7,480 nucleotides of DNA. Origin: an uncultured Collinsella sp. Its GTDB lineage: Bacteria; Actinomycetota; Coriobacteriia; Coriobacteriales; Coriobacteriaceae. Positions within the stretch are counted from its first letter, which is position 1; each line of letters opens with the position of its first letter. Positions 6,919 through 7,480 of this stretch are shown here, piece by piece. The position numbers and the translations under genes are program-made. Where the stretch lies: NCBI GenBank assembly GCA_900752275.1, contig CAADUS010000207.1, positions 1 through 7,480 of the forward strand. Reading direction: 5' to 3'. Under the pieces are notes generated by a model. That model saw only the letters and a program-made list of their open reading frames with translations. It had not been told where the DNA came from and ran no database searches.

Positions 6919-7421
6919 TGGGTCGCGTTGTGGATGGCCGTGTGAACGGCGCACCGTTTGCGGGTATCGTGCTCACGGCGGGAAGCGTGCTGCGCGCCGA
7001 CGATGCCGCCGGCCCCGTGCTCTCCAAAAAGATGGAGGACGCGCCCATCGCCGGTTGGTACACCATCGACGGCGGTCAGACGCCCGAGGATGACATCATC
7101 GAGGTCAAGCGCGAGCGCCCGCCGCGTTTGGTTTTGGTCGATGCCGCCGACATGGCGCTGCCCGTCGGGTCCATCCGCTTGCTTGATAAAACTGATGTGG
7201 CCCGCAAGTCGATGTTCACCACGCATTCGCTTCCGCTTTCGATTCTGATCGAAGAGATCGAGCAATCGTGCGAAGATATCGTCTTTGTAGGGATCCAGCC
7301 GGGCGACACGGAGTTCTACAACCCCATGTCCCCGGAAGTCTTTGACGCCGTCGACGCCGTGTACGACGCCGTGGCCGCCAACGACTTTTCCCACTTTGTC
7401 CGCTTGGGGCAAGAGCGATAG
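6918..7421 (+). CDS. hycI: Hydrogenase maturation endopeptidase HycI
   Basis: A 167-residue member of the HycI/HybD peptidase family (E. coli HycI about 156), which removes the C-terminal peptide of the large subunit after nickel insertion. The three positions that bind nickel or cadmium in E. coli HycI (D16, D62, H90) align with D29 (LRADDAAGP), D75 (LVDAADM) and H103 (TTHSLP). Further agreement with HycI lies in IDGGQTPEDDI (50-60), RPPRLVLVDA, FVGIQPG and FYNPM. The glycine-rich first motif is changed: the usual G-N-x-x-x-G-D-D-G-x-G-P reads G-S-V-L-R-A-D-D-A-A-G-P (22-33), with Asn to Ser and two Gly to Ala. An N-terminal stretch about 13 residues longer than in E. coli precedes it. The ATG overlaps the previous stop by one base. 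HyfG, with its cleavable tail and encoded three genes upstream, is the evident substrate. Confidence 0.94.
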   Translation: MGRVVDGRVNGAPFAGIVLTAGSVLRADDAAGPVLSKKMEDAPIAGWYTIDGGQTPEDDIIEVKRERPPRLVLVDAADMALPVGSIRLLDKTDVARKSMFTTHSLPLSILIEEIEQSCEDIVFVGIQPGDTEFYNPMSPEVFDAVDAVYDAVAANDFSHFVRLGQER

Positions 7422-7460
7422 GAGCGCTTGTCCCTGCTGATTAGGAAAGAAGTGATTGAC
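7422..7460 (+). promoter_or_regulatory. Short intergenic gap with ribosome binding site for the next gene
   Basis: This 39-base gap is the largest in the window. AGGAAAG at 7443-7449 is placed 11 bases before ATG 7461. I see no stem-loop followed by a T-run and no convincing -35/-10 pair, so the downstream gene probably continues the same transcript, though a weak promoter cannot be ruled out in so short a stretch. Confidence 0.5.
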
Positions 7461-7480
7461 ATGGCAGATTCCAAGGCAGA
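7461..7480 (+). CDS. Start of a downstream gene, 3' truncated, unidentified
   Basis: Only the first codons are present (reading MADSKA, then a partial codon). The start is supported by an AGGAAAG ribosome site and by the same-strand, close-spaced arrangement. A GTG at 7452 is in frame but lies only two bases after the ribosome site, so ATG 7461 is preferred. The product cannot be identified. Formate transport, formate dehydrogenase or hydrogenase accessory genes would be natural neighbours, but nothing here shows which. Confidence 0.5.

Noticed and set aside
5227..6954. A 575-codon minus-strand open frame opposite hyfI and hyfJ
   Set aside because: It is in the complementary phase to hyfI and hyfJ, which avoid TTA, CTA and TCA codons. 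No ribosome site or domain supports it.
6627..7412. A minus-strand open frame over the end of hyfJ and hycI
   Set aside because: It is opposite two well-supported plus-strand genes and its product has no recognisable motif.
7422..7460. A possible transcription terminator after hycI
   Set aside because: No inverted repeat with a T-run is visible; the gap instead carries a ribosome site for the next gene.

Overview
The window is a single tightly packed, all plus-strand gene cluster encoding most of a membrane-bound, energy-converting [NiFe]-hydrogenase of the formate hydrogenlyase type (group 4a, Hyf/Hyc). The base composition is GC-rich and the codons favour C or G at third positions. Together with strong AGGAGG-type ribosome sites and a fermentative type of hydrogenase, this suggests a gut actinobacterium of the Coriobacteriia, perhaps Collinsella. 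The taxon is an inference from style; no marker gene is present.

Layout, left to right: the 3' part of an antiporter-like NuoL/M-type subunit (hyfD-like, 3-827); a NuoK-like membrane subunit (hyfE, 841-1494); a second antiporter-like subunit (hyfF, 1498-3057); the catalytic large subunit, a NuoC-NuoD fusion (hyfG, 3061-4833); a two-[4Fe-4S] ferredoxin-like subunit (hyfH, 4835-5551); the small NuoB-like subunit (hyfI, 5554-6336); an accessory maturation protein of the HycH/HyfJ family (6337-6918); the nickel-dependent maturation endopeptidase HycI (6918-7421); and the first few codons of another gene (from 7461). Gaps between genes run from 13 bp down to a 1-bp overlap until the 39-bp gap before the last gene, so the genes are almost certainly co-transcribed and translationally coupled. 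No stretch over 300 bases lacks a gene.

How they work together: HyfG and HyfI form the cytoplasmic hydrogenase module, with the NiFe site in HyfG and the proximal cluster in HyfI. HyfH carries electrons to it from an electron donor, normally formate dehydrogenase H via a HyfA/HycB-type protein, neither of which is in the window. HyfD, HyfE and HyfF form part of a membrane arm likely to couple H2 evolution to ion movement. HyfJ/HycH and HycI mature the large subunit, and HycI removes its C-terminal peptide. The order matches E. coli hyfDEFGHIJ, but with a hycI gene attached as in the hyc operon.

The system itself is known. The unusual points are the Hyf/Hyc mosaic layout, extra segments at the HyfH C-terminus and the HyfJ N-terminus, and a degenerate glycine-rich motif in HycI whose predicted nickel ligands are nevertheless intact. 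I found no mobile element, RNA gene, CRISPR array or clear terminator.
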